NCBI GenBank assembly: GCA_008638375.1 | Contig: CM018036.1 | Coordinates: 6,634,392-6,698,391 of the forward strand | Direction of reading: 5' to 3' | From: Nyssa sinensis | Lineage: Eukaryota > Streptophyta > Magnoliopsida > Cornales > Nyssaceae | DNA length: 64,000 nucleotides | Part shown: piece after piece, positions 50,201 through 64,000 of the stretch | Position numbering within the stretch: position 1 is the first letter of the stretch | Layout of the letters: each line of letters starts with the position of its first letter | Position numbers and translations under genes: made by a program | Notes under the pieces: generated by a model | What the model was told of the DNA's origin: nothing | Database searches by the model: none | What the model saw: the letters and a program-made list of their open reading frames with translations, nothing else

Positions 50201-51163
50201 AATGTGGCGTGTAGCCCCAGTGTCTACCCACCATTCCTTGGGGTTTCCCACCAAGTTACATTCGGAAACAACGGCGGAAAGATTCATCTCACCAACATCA
50301 ATTGAAAGCCTATCACCTTCTGTCATGTTTGCTTGAGCATTTGGTTTCCTTAAGTTCTTAGGTTTGCGACAGTCCTTTGAACGATGTCCTTGCTTACCAC
50401 AGTTGTAGCATTTCCCTTTGAACTTTTTAGAAACTTGAGAAGGACCCTCTCCTTCACGCTTCCTTTTATTCTTTGAGCCTTGTTCAACAACATTTGCCTT
50501 AGCCCCCATGGAATGATTTCCATTCTTCTTTTCAGACCCTCGGTTGTCTTCTTCAATTCTTAATCTCACTATCAACTCTTCAAGATTCATCTCTTTGCGT
50601 TTGTGCTTGAGATAATTCTTAAAGTCTTTCCATGATGGTGGCAATTTCTCAATCACAGCAGCCACTTGAAATGAATCACTTAGAGTCATTCCTTCAGCAT
50701 GGATGTCATGAAGGATCACTTGTAGATCTTGAACTTGGCTTATTACCTTTTTATGGTCTACCATCTTGTAGTCAAGAAATTTGCCAACTATGAATTTCTT
50801 CATGCCAGCATCTTCAGTTTTGTATTTCTTGTCCAAAGATTCCCATAATTGCTTTGCTGTTTTGATTGAATAATATACATTATATAATGTATTATCCAAT
50901 CCATTTAAAACATAATTTCTACACAAGAAATCTGCATGTTTCCATGCATCAACAGCAGCCACTTTCTCCTTGTCAGTTTCTCCTTCAGCAAGTATAGGAG
51001 AATCTTCATGAAGGAACCTTGCCAAATTCAAGGTTGTGAGATAAAAGATCATCTTTTGTTGCCAACGTTTGAAATCTGTTCCATTGAACTTTTCAGGTTT
51101 TTCTCCATGAGACACATTCATGGTGGGGGCAGTGCTTGTAGGTGCATTGCTTGTAGAGGCCAT
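47219..51163 (-). CDS. Ty1/copia Gag-Pol polyprotein, left copy, 1314 aa
   Basis: Single frame, intact. Order: Gag with a copia-type capsid region (residues about 20-200); zinc knuckle [14 protein letters not shown] at 252-265; aspartic protease with DTGA at 314-317; integrase zinc-binding part with HARLGH at 451-456 and CETC at 482-485; integrase core with D511, D574 (SDRGGEYE) and E609; reverse transcriptase with [11 protein letters not shown] near 907-917 and YVDD at 994-997; RNase H with SDANW near 1156 and STMESEF near 1195. Integrase before reverse transcriptase defines the Ty1/copia superfamily. No stop or shift, so it may still be able to make all its proteins. Confidence 0.97.
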   Translation of the reverse strand: MASTSNAPTSTAPTMNVSHGEKPEKFNGTDFKRWQQKMIFYLTTLNLARFLHEDSPILAEGETDKEKVAAVDAWKHADFLCRNYVLNGLDNTLYNVYYSIKTAKQLWESLDKKYKTEDAGMKKFIVGKFLDYKMVDHKKVISQVQDLQVILHDIHAEGMTLSDSFQVAAVIEKLPPSWKDFKNYLKHKRKEMNLEELIVRLRIEEDNRGSEKKNGNHSMGAKANVVEQGSKNKRKREGEGPSQVSKKFKGKCYNCGKQGHRSKDCRKPKNLRKPNAQANMTEGDRLSIDVGEMNLSAVVSECNLVGNPKEWWVDTGATRHICSNKWMFSTYKPVEQEEQLFMGNSSSSKVEGRGKVILKMTSGKELTLNDVLHVPDIRKNLVSGSLLSKNGFKLVFVSDKFVLTKNEMFVGKGYLTEGLFKMNVMTIVPKSINNNNNASSSYLVESSNIWHARLGHVNYDTLRRLINLEFLPKFDINPNHKCETCVESKLTRLPFHSVGRSTEPLDLIHSDICDLKFVQTRGGKKYFITFIDDCTRYCYVYLLRSKDEAIEMFKHYKNEVENQLSKKIKAIRSDRGGEYESPFEEFCSEHGIIHQTTAPYSPQSNGIAERKNRTLKEMMNAMLLSSGSPQNLWGEALLSANYILNKVPHKKTHKTPYELWKGHRPCYKYLRVWGCLAKVAVPKPKKVKIGPKTIDCVFIGYANNSSAYRFLVHKSEIPDVHVNTIIESRDASFFENVFPYNMTHESSLQKRPLEATISNNHESIDQKSIIDEPRRSKRAKKSTSFGPDFLTYLLENDPQTFKEAMSSPEASYWKEAINSEIESIMQNHTWELVDLPPSSKPLGSKWIFKKKMKADGSIEKYKARLVVKGYKQREGLDYFDTYSPVTRITSIRMLIAIAALNGLEIHQMDVKTAFLNGELDEEIYMEQPEGFIASGQERKVCKLVKSLYGLKQAPKQWHEKFDNVMMSNGFKINECDKCVYVKTTQKGYVILCLYVDDMLILGSTIDMINATKQMLSNRFDMKDLGVADTILGMKISRMSDGLVLSQSHYIETLLDKFKKYNINPVKTPVDVSLHLAKNIGESISQLEYSRIIGSLMYVMNCTRPDIAYSVSKLSRFTSNPGNNHWKAIIRLLGYLKYTQNYGLHYTRYPAVLEGYSDANWISDSKDTKSTSGYVFTLGSAAVSWKSSKQTCIARSTMESEFIALDKAGEEAEWLHNFLEDIPNWSRPMPAICIHCDSQSAIGRAQSHMYNGKSRHIRRRHNTVRQLLSNGIITIDYVRSKDNIADPLTKGLTREQVESSSKGMGLKPMSKQELS

Positions 51164-51847
51164 TTCTGTTACAAAAACAGAAAGTTTTGTCTCAATTATT
51201 TATTAACCAAAAATCTACTAAACAGAAATTAATAAGTAGAACAAAATCTACTAAACAGAAATTAATAAGTAGAACAAAATCTACTAAACAGAATTTTAAT
51301 AAGTAGAACAAATTCCACTTAAACAGAACTGCTTTTATAAAACAAAGAAGTTTATAAAAACAGATTCAATGTTTTATAAAACAGTGAAAACAATGAAATA
51401 GATTCAATGTTTATAAAACAGTTAATATTTTATTAAACAATGAAACAGATTCAATGTTTAATAAAAACCAGTGAGTAATATAAACAATATATATATATAT
51501 ATATAACCAGATTCTAGTTTAAACAATATATATATTACAACAGTATGTATATATATATATATAAACAGATTCAATAGTATATATATAAACAGTACTCTAT
51601 ATTTATATATATAATAAACTAGTACTGTATTTAATAATTAACAGTACTATATAAATAAGAAACAGTACTATAACAGTAATATTTATATAATAATATAAAT
51701 AACAACAGTACTATATAATATAATGAAACAGTACTATGTATAACAGTACTGTATATACATATATATATATATAACTTATGACAGCCCAGTATGTATAATA
51801 TATAACAGTATATTATCACAGGAAAAATCGAAAATTCGTCTTAAGAT
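51164..51847 (-). other. Untranslated leader of the left copia copy
   Basis: AT-rich leader between LTR 2 and the Gag start, made largely of repeats of ACAGTA/TACTGT and AATCTACTAAACAGAAATTA-type units (tandem at 51197-51310). The usual primer site TGGTATCAGA is absent; the first bases read ATCTTAAGACGAATTTT (see findings). The right copy has the same leader at 57628-58309. Confidence 0.8.
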
Positions 51848-53107
51848 TGTAGTAATCTGAATTATATATATATATATATACTGAGAATAAATACATATAT
51901 GTATATATACTGTAATATGAATTAAACAGAATAAATAAACACTGTTATAATAATCAAAACAGAATGGAAATACAATAAAACTCACTGTATTTAGAATTAA
52001 CCAGAATGTAAATCCGAGCCTTGTGAAATTCACAATTTCCTTAAGACGAATTTGCTCCCTCTCGGTGCTCAAGGTGATGAGCAATCGTCTCCCAAGATAG
52101 AACGGATTTCGATTCTAAAGAAGCAGCACTTCTATCTTTAGAACCCTACGAACACAACAATGGCAGCACTCGAACTAGACTTATACAGACTATGCAGAGA
52201 GAGAGAGAATGCAATAAATCGGATGGGATGATATGCAATGGAGGTCTGGTATTTATAGGCTTCTTCATGACTGTTTGGTACAGTCATGAAGGTTCAGTTG
52301 TGTCTGTTCGCCATGAACAGACACAGGGAAGATGACTGTTCAGTCAAACCAACACCATCGCAAAACGACGGCGTTTAGGACTCCCAACGGTAACCGTACG
52401 CATGTCACAAAACGACTGCGTTTTGGACTCCCAACGGTAACCTTACGCTTGACGTAAAACGACAGCGTTTCGGAATCCGAATGGTAACTTAAACGCAAAT
52501 TTAAAACGACTGCGTTTTCTGGTTTGAAAATTTTAAATAAATTTTCTCCAAAAAGATATATATACACAACAAGCCCAAGCCCAAGCCCAAGCCCAGGCCC
52601 AGAACCCAGAACCTAGAACCCAGAACCCGAACCCGAACCCGAACCCGAGCCCGGCCCGGCCCGGTTCGGTTCGGTTCGGTGCGGTGCGGGGCGGGGCGGG
52701 GCGGGGCGGCGGCGGCGGCGCGCGCGTGTGTGGTGGTCCAAGCATTTGCTTAGGTCCTCCCTCTTCCACAAAATTGGGGTGCCCCTTGGGGCCCAAACCC
52801 CAAAGCAAGGTATGTGTATATATACTCTTTAACAGCCTTGTTTCCATCCTATGTGGGACACAAGCTTTTGCACAAGTTTCAAGGCTCACAAGTTTCAAGG
52901 CTTAGTTACCATTCCCAAGTGGTGATGTTTGGAGGCAATTTCTCATTCACCCCTTAATGGTTTTGAGCAACCCAATATTTAATCTTTATCTCCTCATGGA
53001 GGAGAACACATTCCCATGTGGACCCACTAAAATTAATTTGTGGGACCCACTTTAATTTTAGCTCAAAGTTAGCTATTTATTATGCTCAAACCCATTATTT
53101 TCCAACA
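51848..53107 (-). repeat. Copia LTR 2, shared by both internal copies, 1260 bp
   Basis: Serves as the 5' LTR for the left copy and the 3' LTR for the right copy. Differs from LTR 1 by TA repeat length and by small changes within the CCCGAA/CCAGAA repeat. TATA box at about 52250-52258. Confidence 0.93.
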
Positions 53108-53120
53108 ATCCCCCACATGA
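53108..53120 (-). other. Polypurine tract of the right copia copy
   Basis: Same sequence and position relative to LTR 2 as the tract at 46644-46656 relative to LTR 1. Confidence 0.8.
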
Positions 53121-53682
53121 ATGAAATTGACTGAAAGTAATGCAAATGATATGCAGACACTAGTTCGAGTATAGTGGAAAAGTTACTGCATTGGGTTAAG
53201 TAGCCTACTGGCTTTGAACTTGCCCTAGTGAACGACTATCGGATTTACTTAGCTAATCAGTAGACATGAGGTCTTTGAACTGTCAGCCGTTTGTGTAAAT
53301 CAAGACAATAGAAATCACACAGTACCCTCTCGGACATAGTTGGTTCTCACGTTTGTGTTCATTTTGGCCTTGAACACCTCTTGGTTCTGTGAGTGTTTTA
53401 GAGAATTCAGCCTTTCAAATTCTCATAGAAGTGGCCCCTTCTTACTCACATAGGTGATTTCTATGTAGAGTATCCTGCAATACCCGACTTGGACATCTTT
53501 CCAAGATATAGAGATCATTAAAAGCGTAACTTATCCTTGGTTCTCGCGGCAGATGTGCACTGTCTCATCATAGGAATGGTTAGGAGTAAATATCTCCTCA
53601 GTGCGTACTGAGTTGTTTCATAGTTCGGTTGGCCCTTTGAACCTAGATCTTGGGATCTCCAGTCAACTAGGTTGGGTTGCCA

Positions 53683-56600
53683 CTATGACAACTCTTGTTT
53701 AGACATAGGCTTTAAACCCATTCCCTTCGATGAACTTTCCACTTGCTCTCGTGTTAGGCCTTTTGTAAGTGGATCCGCAATATTATCTTTTGACCTTACA
53801 TAGTCAATGGTGATAATTCCATTCGAGAGCAATTGTCTAACAGTATTATGTCTTCGACGTATGTGTCGTGACTTACCGTTATACATATGACTTTGTGCCC
53901 TTCCAATTGCTGATTGACTATCACAATGGATACAAATAGCGGGCATTGGTCTTGACCAATTTGGAATATCCTCTAAGAAATTGTGAAGCCATTCGGCTTC
54001 TTCTCCAGCTTTATCTAAAGCAATGAATTCAGATTCCATTGTAGATCTAGCAATACATGTTTGTTTGGAGGATTTCCAAGACACAGCTGCACTTCCTAGA
54101 GTAAAAACATATCCACTTGTGGATTTGGTGTCTTTTGAATCAGATATCCAATTAGCATCACTATACCCTTCAAGGACAGCTGGATATCTCGTGTAGTGCA
54201 GTCCATAATTTTGGGTATATTTTAAATATCCCAAAAGTCTTATTATTGCTTTCCAGTGATTGTTTCCAGGATTACTCGTAAATCGACTAAGCTTACTCAC
54301 TGAATATGCTATATCAGGTCGAGTGCAGTTCATGACATACATTAAGCTGCCTATTATACGAGAGTACTCTAATTGAGATATGCTTTCTCCAATATTTTTC
54401 GCAAGATGAAGACTTACATCCACTGGTGTCTTTACAGGATTTATGTTATACTTCTTGAACTTATCAAGTAATGTCTCAATGTAATGAGATTGTGATAAAA
54501 CAAGTCCATCAGACATTCTAGAAATTTTCATTCCTAAAATGGTGTCTGCGACACCTAAGTCTTTCATATCAAATCTATTGGATAACATTTGTTTTGTAGC
54601 ATTTATCATATCAATGGTGCTACCTAAAATTAGCATATCATCAACGTAAAGACATAAGATGACATATCCTTTTTGAGTGGTTTTGACATATACACATTTG
54701 TCACACTCATTGATCTTGAATCCATTTGACATCATTACATTGTCAAATTTCTCATGCCATTGTTTTGGTGCTTGTTTTAATCCATAGAGGGATTTGACAA
54801 GCTTGCATACTTTTCTTTCTTGTCCAGAAGCAATGAACCCTTCGGGTTGTTCCATATATATTTCTTCATCTAACTCACCATTTAAGAAAGCAGTTTTCAC
54901 ATCCATTTGATGTATTTCTAATCCATTTAAAGCTGCTATCGCAATCAACATACGAATAGATGTGATTCTAGTAACTGGTGAGTAAGTATCGAAATAATCT
55001 AATCCTTCCCTTTGCTTATAGCCTTTGACCACAAGTCTTGCTTTATATTTCTCTATTGACCCATCAGCTTTCATCTTCTTTTTAAAGATCCATTTGGACC
55101 CTAATGGTTTGGAACTAGGTGGAAGATCCACTAATTCCCACGTATGATTTTGCATGATGGATTCAATTTCACTATTGATTGCTTCTTTCCAATATGAAGC
55201 TTCGGGAGAGGACATTGCTTCCTTGAACGTTTGAGGATCATTTTCCAACAAATATGTTAGAAAATCAGGTCCAAAGGACGTTGATTTCTTTGCTCTCTTG
55301 CTACGTCTAGGTTCATCAATTATAGACTTTTGGTCTATACTTTCATGATTATTACTAATTGTAGCTTCTAGAGGCCTTTTCTGTAAACTTGATTCATGTG
55401 TCATGTTATAAGGAAATACATTTTCAAAAAATGAAGCATCCCTTGACTCAATAATTGTATTAACATGCACATCAGGAATCTCAGATTTATGCACAAGAAA
55501 TCGATATGCACTACTGTTATTTGCATAACCAATGAATACACAATCAATGGTTTTTGGTCCTATCTTAACCTTTTTAGGTTTAGGAACTGCCACTTTAGCT
55601 AGACACCCCCACACTCTTAAGTATTTATAGCAAGGTCTATGACCTTTCCATAATTCATAAGGTGTTTTATGAGTTTTCTTATGAGGTACTTTGTTGAGAA
55701 TATAATTAGCGGAAAGCAAAGCTTCCCCCCACAAATTCTGGGGTGAACCAGAACTTAACAACATAGCATTCATCATCTCTTTTAATGTTCGGTTTTTGCG
55801 TTCAGCAATACCATTAGATTGAGGTGAATAAGGAGCGGTAGTTTGGTGAATTATTCCATGTTCTGAACAGAACTCCTCAAAAGGTGATTCATATTCACCA
55901 CCTCTATCACTTCTTATTGCCTTGATCTTTTTGCTAAGTTGATTCTCAACTTCATTCTTGTAATGTTTGAACATTTCTATAGCCTCATCTTTACTTCTTA
56001 GCAAATATACATAACAGTATCTAGTGCAATCATCAATAAAAGTAATAAAATACTTTTTTCCCCCTCTAGTTTGCACAAACTTTAAGTCACAGATATCACT
56101 ATGAATTAAATCTAGAGGTTCAGTACTTCTTCCAACAGAATGGAAGGGTAATCTTGTCAATTTAGATTCCACACAAGTTTCACATTTGTGATTAGGATTA
56201 ATATCAAATTTAGGCAAAAATTCTAAGTTAATTAATCTACGTAAAGTATCATAATTAACATGTCCTAATCTAGCATGCCAAATATTTGAAGACTCAACCA
56301 AGTAAGAAGAAGAAGCATTATTATTATTATTAATAGATTTTGGTACAATAGTCATAACATTCATCTTAAACAACCCCTCAGTCAGATAACCCTTTCCCAC
56401 AAACATCTCATTCTTAGTGAGTACAAATTTGTCAGACACAAAGACTAACTTGAAGCCATTCTTGCTAAGCAATGATCCAGAGACCAAGTTCTTTCGAATG
56501 TCAGGCACATGAAGCACATCGTTGAGAGTGAGTTCTTTGCCAGATGTCATTTTCAGTATCACCTTTCCACGTCCTTCAACCTTGGAACTTGAAGAATTAC

Positions 56601-57627
56601 CCATGAAGAGTTGTTCTTCTTGCTCAACAGGTTTGTAGGTAGAGAACATCCATTTGTTTGAGCAAATGTGGCGTGTAGCCCCAGTGTCTACCCACCATTC
56701 CTTGGGGTTTCCCACCAAGTTACATTCGGAAACAACGGCGGAAAGATTCATCTCACCAACATCAATTGAAAGCCTATCACCTTCTGTCATGTTTGCTTGA
56801 GCATTTGGTTTCCTTAAGTTCTTAGGTTTGCGACAGTCCTTTGAACGATGTCCTTGCTTACCACAGTTGTAGCATTTCCCTTTGAACTTTTTAGAAACTT
56901 GAGAAGGACCCTCTCCTTCACGCTTCCTTTTATTCTTTGAGCCTTGTTCAACAACATTTGCCTTAGCCCCCATGGAATGATTTCCATTCTTCTTTTCAGA
57001 CCCTCGGTTGTCTTCTTCAATTCTTAATCTCACTATCAACTCTTCAAGATTCATCTCTTTGCGTTTGTGCTTGAGATAATTCTTAAAGTCTTTCCATGAT
57101 GGTGGCAATTTCTCAATCACAGCAGCCACTTGAAATGAATCACTTAGAGTCATTCCTTCAGCATGGATGTCATGAAGGATCACTTGTAGATCTTGAACTT
57201 GGCTTATTACCTTTTTATGGTCTACCATCTTGTAGTCAAGAAATTTGCCAACTATGAATTTCTTCATGCCAGCATCTTCAGTTTTGTATTTCTTGTCCAA
57301 AGATTCCCATAATTGCTTTGCTGTTTTGATTGAATAATATACATTATATAATGTATTATCCAATCCATTTAAAACATAATTTCTACACAAGAAATCTGCA
57401 TGTTTCCATGCATCAACAGCAGCCACTTTCTCCTTGTCAGTTTCTCCTTCAGCAAGTATAGGAGAATCTTCATGAAGGAACCTTGCCAAATTCAAGGTTG
57501 TGAGATAAAAGATCATCTTTTGTTGCCAACGTTTGAAATCTGTTCCATTGAACTTTTCAGGTTTTTCTCCATGAGACACATTCATGGTGGGGGCAGTGCT
57601 TGTAGGTGCATTGCTTGTAGAGGCCAT
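53683..57627 (-). CDS. Ty1/copia Gag-Pol polyprotein, right copy, 1314 aa
   Basis: Predicted protein is the same as the left copy at every residue I compared, with all domains and catalytic residues intact. Only the downstream LTR (52-53 kb) differs in role: here LTR 3 is the promoter LTR and LTR 2 the 3' LTR. Confidence 0.97.
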   Translation of the reverse strand: MASTSNAPTSTAPTMNVSHGEKPEKFNGTDFKRWQQKMIFYLTTLNLARFLHEDSPILAEGETDKEKVAAVDAWKHADFLCRNYVLNGLDNTLYNVYYSIKTAKQLWESLDKKYKTEDAGMKKFIVGKFLDYKMVDHKKVISQVQDLQVILHDIHAEGMTLSDSFQVAAVIEKLPPSWKDFKNYLKHKRKEMNLEELIVRLRIEEDNRGSEKKNGNHSMGAKANVVEQGSKNKRKREGEGPSQVSKKFKGKCYNCGKQGHRSKDCRKPKNLRKPNAQANMTEGDRLSIDVGEMNLSAVVSECNLVGNPKEWWVDTGATRHICSNKWMFSTYKPVEQEEQLFMGNSSSSKVEGRGKVILKMTSGKELTLNDVLHVPDIRKNLVSGSLLSKNGFKLVFVSDKFVLTKNEMFVGKGYLTEGLFKMNVMTIVPKSINNNNNASSSYLVESSNIWHARLGHVNYDTLRRLINLEFLPKFDINPNHKCETCVESKLTRLPFHSVGRSTEPLDLIHSDICDLKFVQTRGGKKYFITFIDDCTRYCYVYLLRSKDEAIEMFKHYKNEVENQLSKKIKAIRSDRGGEYESPFEEFCSEHGIIHQTTAPYSPQSNGIAERKNRTLKEMMNAMLLSSGSPQNLWGEALLSANYILNKVPHKKTHKTPYELWKGHRPCYKYLRVWGCLAKVAVPKPKKVKIGPKTIDCVFIGYANNSSAYRFLVHKSEIPDVHVNTIIESRDASFFENVFPYNMTHESSLQKRPLEATISNNHESIDQKSIIDEPRRSKRAKKSTSFGPDFLTYLLENDPQTFKEAMSSPEASYWKEAINSEIESIMQNHTWELVDLPPSSKPLGSKWIFKKKMKADGSIEKYKARLVVKGYKQREGLDYFDTYSPVTRITSIRMLIAIAALNGLEIHQMDVKTAFLNGELDEEIYMEQPEGFIASGQERKVCKLVKSLYGLKQAPKQWHEKFDNVMMSNGFKINECDKCVYVKTTQKGYVILCLYVDDMLILGSTIDMINATKQMLSNRFDMKDLGVADTILGMKISRMSDGLVLSQSHYIETLLDKFKKYNINPVKTPVDVSLHLAKNIGESISQLEYSRIIGSLMYVMNCTRPDIAYSVSKLSRFTSNPGNNHWKAIIRLLGYLKYTQNYGLHYTRYPAVLEGYSDANWISDSKDTKSTSGYVFTLGSAAVSWKSSKQTCIARSTMESEFIALDKAGEEAEWLHNFLEDIPNWSRPMPAICIHCDSQSAIGRAQSHMYNGKSRHIRRRHNTVRQLLSNGIITIDYVRSKDNIADPLTKGLTREQVESSSKGMGLKPMSKQELS

Positions 57628-58309
57628 TTCTGTTACAAAAACAGAAAGTTTTGTCTCAATTATTTATTAACCAAAAATCTACTAAACAGAAATTAATAAG
57701 TAGAACAAAATCTACTAAACAGAAATTAATAAGTAGAACAAAATCTACTAAACAGAATTTTAATAAGTAGAACAAATTCCACTTAAACAGAACTGCTTTT
57801 ATAAAACAAAGAAGTTTATAAAAACAGATTCAATGTTTTATAAAACAGTGAAAACAATGAAATAGATTCAATGTTTATAAAACAGTTAATATTTTATTAA
57901 ACAATGAAACAGATTCAATGTTTAATAAAAACCAGTGAGTAATATAAACAATATATATATATATATATAACCAGATTCTAGTTTAAACAATATATATATT
58001 ACAACAGTATGTATATATATATATATAAACAGATTCAATAGTATATATATAAACAGTACTCTATATTTATATATATAATAAACTAGTACTGTATTTAATA
58101 ATTAACAGTACTATATAAATAAGAAACAGTACTATAACAGTAATATTTATATAATAATATAAATAACAACAGTACTATATAATATAATGAAACAGTACTA
58201 TGTATAACAGTACTGTATATACATATATATATATAACTTATGACAGCCCAGTATGTATAATATATAACAGTATATTATCACAGGAAAAATCGAAAATTCG
58301 TCTTAAGAT
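57628..58309 (-). other. Untranslated leader of the right copia copy
   Basis: Matches 51164-51847 apart from a TA dinucleotide difference near 58225. Contains the same tandem AATCTACTAAACAG units and ACAGTACTAT motifs. Confidence 0.8.
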
Positions 58310-59471
58310 TGTAGTAATCTGAATTATATATATATATATACTGAGAATAAATACATATATGTATATATACTGTAATATGAATTAAACAGAATAAATAAAC
58401 ACTGTTATAATAATCAAAACAGAATGGAAATACAATAAAACTCACTGTATTTAGAATTAACCAGAATGTAAATCCGAGCCTTGTGAAATTCACAATTTCC
58501 TTAAGACGAATTTGCTCCCTCTCGGTGCTCAAGGTGATGAGCAATCGTCTCCCAAGATAGAACGGATTTCGATTCTAAAGAAGCAGCACTTCTATCTTTA
58601 GAACCCTACGAACACAACAATGGCAGCACTCGAACTAGACTTATACAGACTATGCAGAGAGAGAGAGAATGCAATAAATCGGATGGGATGATATGCAATG
58701 GAGGTCTGGTATTTATAGGCTTCTTCATGACTGTTTGGTACAGTCATGAAGGTTCAGTTGTGTCTGTTCGCCATGAACAGACACAGGGAAGATGACTGTT
58801 CAGTCAAACCAACACCATCGCAAAACGACGGCGTTTAGGACTCCCAACGGTAACCGTACGCATGTCACAAAACGACTGCGTTTTGGACTCCCAACGGTAA
58901 CCTTACGCTTGACGTAAAACGACAGCGTTTCGGAATCCGAATGGTAACTTAAACGCAAATTTAAAACGACTGCGTTTTCTGGTTTGAAAATTTTAAATAA
59001 ATTTTCTCCAAAAAGATATATATACAAGCCCAAGCCCAGAACCCAAACCCGAGCCCGGCCCGGGGCGGGGCGGCGGCGGCGGCGCGCGCGCGTGTGGTGG
59101 TCCAAGCATTTGCTTAGGTCCTCCCTCTTCCACAAAATTGGGGTGCCCCTTGGGGCCCAAACCCCAAAGCAAGGTATGTGTATATATACTCTTTAACAGC
59201 CTTGTTTCCATCCTATGTGGGACACAAGCTTTTGCACAAGTTTCAAGGCTCACAAGTTTCAAGGCTTAGTTACCATTCCCAAGTGGTGATGTTTGGAGGC
59301 AATTTCTCATTCACCCCTTAATGGTTTTGAGCAACCCAATATTTAATCTTTATCTCCTCATGGAGGAGAACACATTCCCATGTGGACCCACTAAAATTAA
59401 TTTGTGGGACCCACTTTAATTTTAGCTCAAAGTTAGCTATTTATTATGCTCAAACCCATTATTTTCCAACA
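58310..59471 (-). repeat. Copia LTR 3 (5' end of the array), 1162 bp, contracted
   Basis: About 90-100 bases shorter than the other two, the loss being confined to the GC-rich graded repeat in U3 (59025-59095). Otherwise practically identical. TATA box at about 58710-58718. Confidence 0.93.
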
Positions 59472-59835
59472 TAATCGCAGGAGGATATGTGAATGAAATA
59501 GACTTAACTGATTGAGCAGTGCTATATATGACAACATACTTAATTTTTCTTTCCATTTAAGAAGTAAATTTATAGTTTTAGTGATATTGCTGCTAACGTT
59601 TCCTTGTCACATTTGTTCGTTGTTTGAATAGTGGTTCTGTGATTCTGCACAAATGACATATTGAGTATTTTAAAACTATTAATCTCAAATTTATGATTCC
59701 ATTGCAGCTCAGTGGATAGGAGCACGGGTGCCACCACCAATCATGGATCCTCAGAGCACCAAAGTGGCAAACACTGAAGGTTTTAACTTTGCATCTGGGG
59801 CAGTTGGTATCCTCCCTGACACCGGCGCAAGAGTT

Positions 59836-63026
<3,191 letters not shown>

Positions 63027-64000
63027 GAATAAGAAGACTGGAGTGAAAATTAACAGAGTTTTGAAAGCCCCGTTTTAGATTAAGAGTTCATTTCTTATGT
63101 AACATAATACTAACCTCCATCCACTTGTACATTATGGGTTTATTTATGCCATTTTCTATCTATGAAATTTTCATTCTTTAACATCTTTAATCATTCATAT
63201 TTGCCGTCATTTGTTTTAAGAACTGAGGGCATGGATCTAAGATGCAGAATTTGGAATCCAAAGCTCGAAATCAACATAGCCTCAGCTCTCAAGTGAACCT
63301 AACCATTACTGTCCATTGCAGGATTGTATGCACGTGGAATCAAGAAGTCTTACTTTCATGAAAGAAAAGAAAAAAAGGGCAGGCCAATTGTGACCAAAAC
63401 TTCACCTATGTGGAACCAGATGATGAAAAACTAATACAAGCAAAAGTTTGTTTCTTATTATTAGAAGTGGTTTAAGATTGGAGATTACCTTATATCTTTT
63501 TCAGCTTAAGTTCACATCCAAAGAGAATATATCCGTTTTTTTATTAGGTCATCTCCTGATTATGACTCAAAATTTTATTCAAATTTAACTTAAATGAGTT
63601 TTATGTTCTTTAATGGTCTTACTCGAAGTTAAGTTACAGTTAAGGAATTTTTTTTTTTTTATTTTTGTAAATTTTGATTCAAATTTAAATTTAAATTTAA
63701 GTTTAAGTAATTATTTGAAATGTCTTTCGGGTTTCTTCAAAAGCCCCCATTGAATTTAAATCGTTTCATTTACAAATTATATAGTATTTTAATATAGAAA
63801 CTCATAAATGAAGCAATTCACAATAATAGAAAATCTCTTCATATCTTTTCATACAAGATCATTTTTAGGTTTTTTTTTTTAAGTTCAAATTTATTATTTG
63901 TAAATAATATTTTTTATTTTTGTATTTATTTTGTTCAAATTAATTTTTTTAATGATATATATATATATATATGTGTGTGCGTGTGTGTGTGCTATTTGGT
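63027..64000. other. Downstream flank of the ELP3 remnant
   Basis: Probable old 3' UTR to about 63180, then AT-rich spacer ending in a (TA)n(TG)n microsatellite at 63953-63991. No gene. Confidence 0.6.

Larger units (their letters stand above)
45392..59471 (-). mobile_element. Ty1/copia array: LTR-internal-LTR-internal-LTR
   Basis: A 14,080-bp unit flanked by a single 5-bp target duplication, TAATC at 45387-45391 and 59472-59476. Three LTRs (45392-46643, 51848-53107, 58310-59471) alternate with two internal regions (46644-51847 and 53108-58309, 5204 and 5202 bp). Every LTR begins TGTAGTAATC and ends TTTTCCAACA on the plus strand; the element itself reads on the minus strand, against the GDSL gene. 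Because there is one TSD for the whole array and none at the middle LTR, it entered as one element (or one tandem) and was not two separate insertions. The near-identity of LTRs and of both polyproteins marks it as very young. Confidence 0.95.
45106..59835 (+). pseudogene. GDSL esterase/lipase, 5' part only, frameshifted
   Basis: GDSL lipases are secreted serine hydrolases acting on lipid esters. Exon 1 (45106-45350) starts [20 protein letters not shown], a good signal peptide, but one extra base in CTTGCTTGCACC (about 45184-45195) shifts the frame before the catalytic block, which then reads [20 protein letters not shown] and ends DYL at a GTAAGT donor. Exon 2 (59708-59835) follows a TTGCAG acceptor, reading QWIGARVPPPIMDPQSTKVA and SGAVGILPDTGARV, ending at GTAAGA. 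The phases of the two exons agree. Intron 1 is 14.3 kb because a copia array entered it; without it, it would be about 270 bases. After exon 2 a GGCAATGCAATCAGATGA stretch at 60067 meets a stop, and none of the other catalytic blocks (DxxH end) are found. So it is a truncated remnant. Confidence 0.85.

Noticed and set aside
50936..51232. 98-codon plus-strand frame, repeated at 57400-57696
   Set aside because: Antisense to the Gag start of the copia element.
45392..59471. Two independent copia insertions side by side
   Set aside because: Only one target duplication encloses the whole array and the middle LTR is shared.

Overview
The window is nuclear DNA from a flowering plant, most likely a eudicot. 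It is AT-rich, has many-exon genes with GT-AG introns, TATA boxes of plant type, and many plant transposons. I cannot name the species. Two housekeeping genes read cleanly: cytosolic GAPDH (minus strand, its last exon lies off the left edge) and the 26S proteasome lid subunit RPN7 (minus strand, 8 exons, complete). Two further genes look usable: a single-exon BAHD acyltransferase (minus, 20267-21541) and a small Gln/His-rich protein (plus, 16067-16276). Three genes are damaged: a GRAS transcription factor with two one-base shifts, the 5' part of a GDSL lipase, and the 3' part of ELP3.

Layout: 1-3720 GAPC; 3720-15900 gene-poor, with a probable MULE-type element (5986-6897), MITEs, a complete TRIM mini-retrotransposon (11170-11607) and a 225-bp tandem duplication; 15950-16290 small gene; 20267-21680 BAHD gene; 21680-25200 gene-poor with a SINE and a 132-bp hAT MITE; 25201-26900 GRAS; 26900-34230 gene-poor with SINE, MITEs and local duplications; 34234-42275 RPN7, including a 5.1-kb intron holding a tandem duplication that was later hit by a MITE; 42375-44036 a Pack-MULE; 45041-59835 the GDSL remnant, split by a 14.1-kb Ty1/copia array; 61487-63026 the ELP3 remnant.

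The most striking structures are two. First, a 1662-bp Pack-MULE has a perfect 9-bp target duplication and about 82-bp inverted repeats. It carries pieces of three unrelated genes (a MATH/TRAF-like protein, an LRR receptor kinase, a PPR protein), all in one orientation, and sits about 100 bp upstream of the RPN7 TATA box. Second, a copia array with the layout LTR-internal-LTR-internal-LTR is flanked by a single 5-bp duplication (TAATC). Both internal copies encode the same intact 1314-residue polyprotein, so this is one very young insertion, multiplied by recombination, inside intron 1 of the GDSL gene. Its first bases inside the LTR are not the usual tRNA-Met primer site but are complementary to the element's own LTR.

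The genes do not form a pathway; the window is a mosaic of housekeeping genes, gene fragments and mobile DNA.
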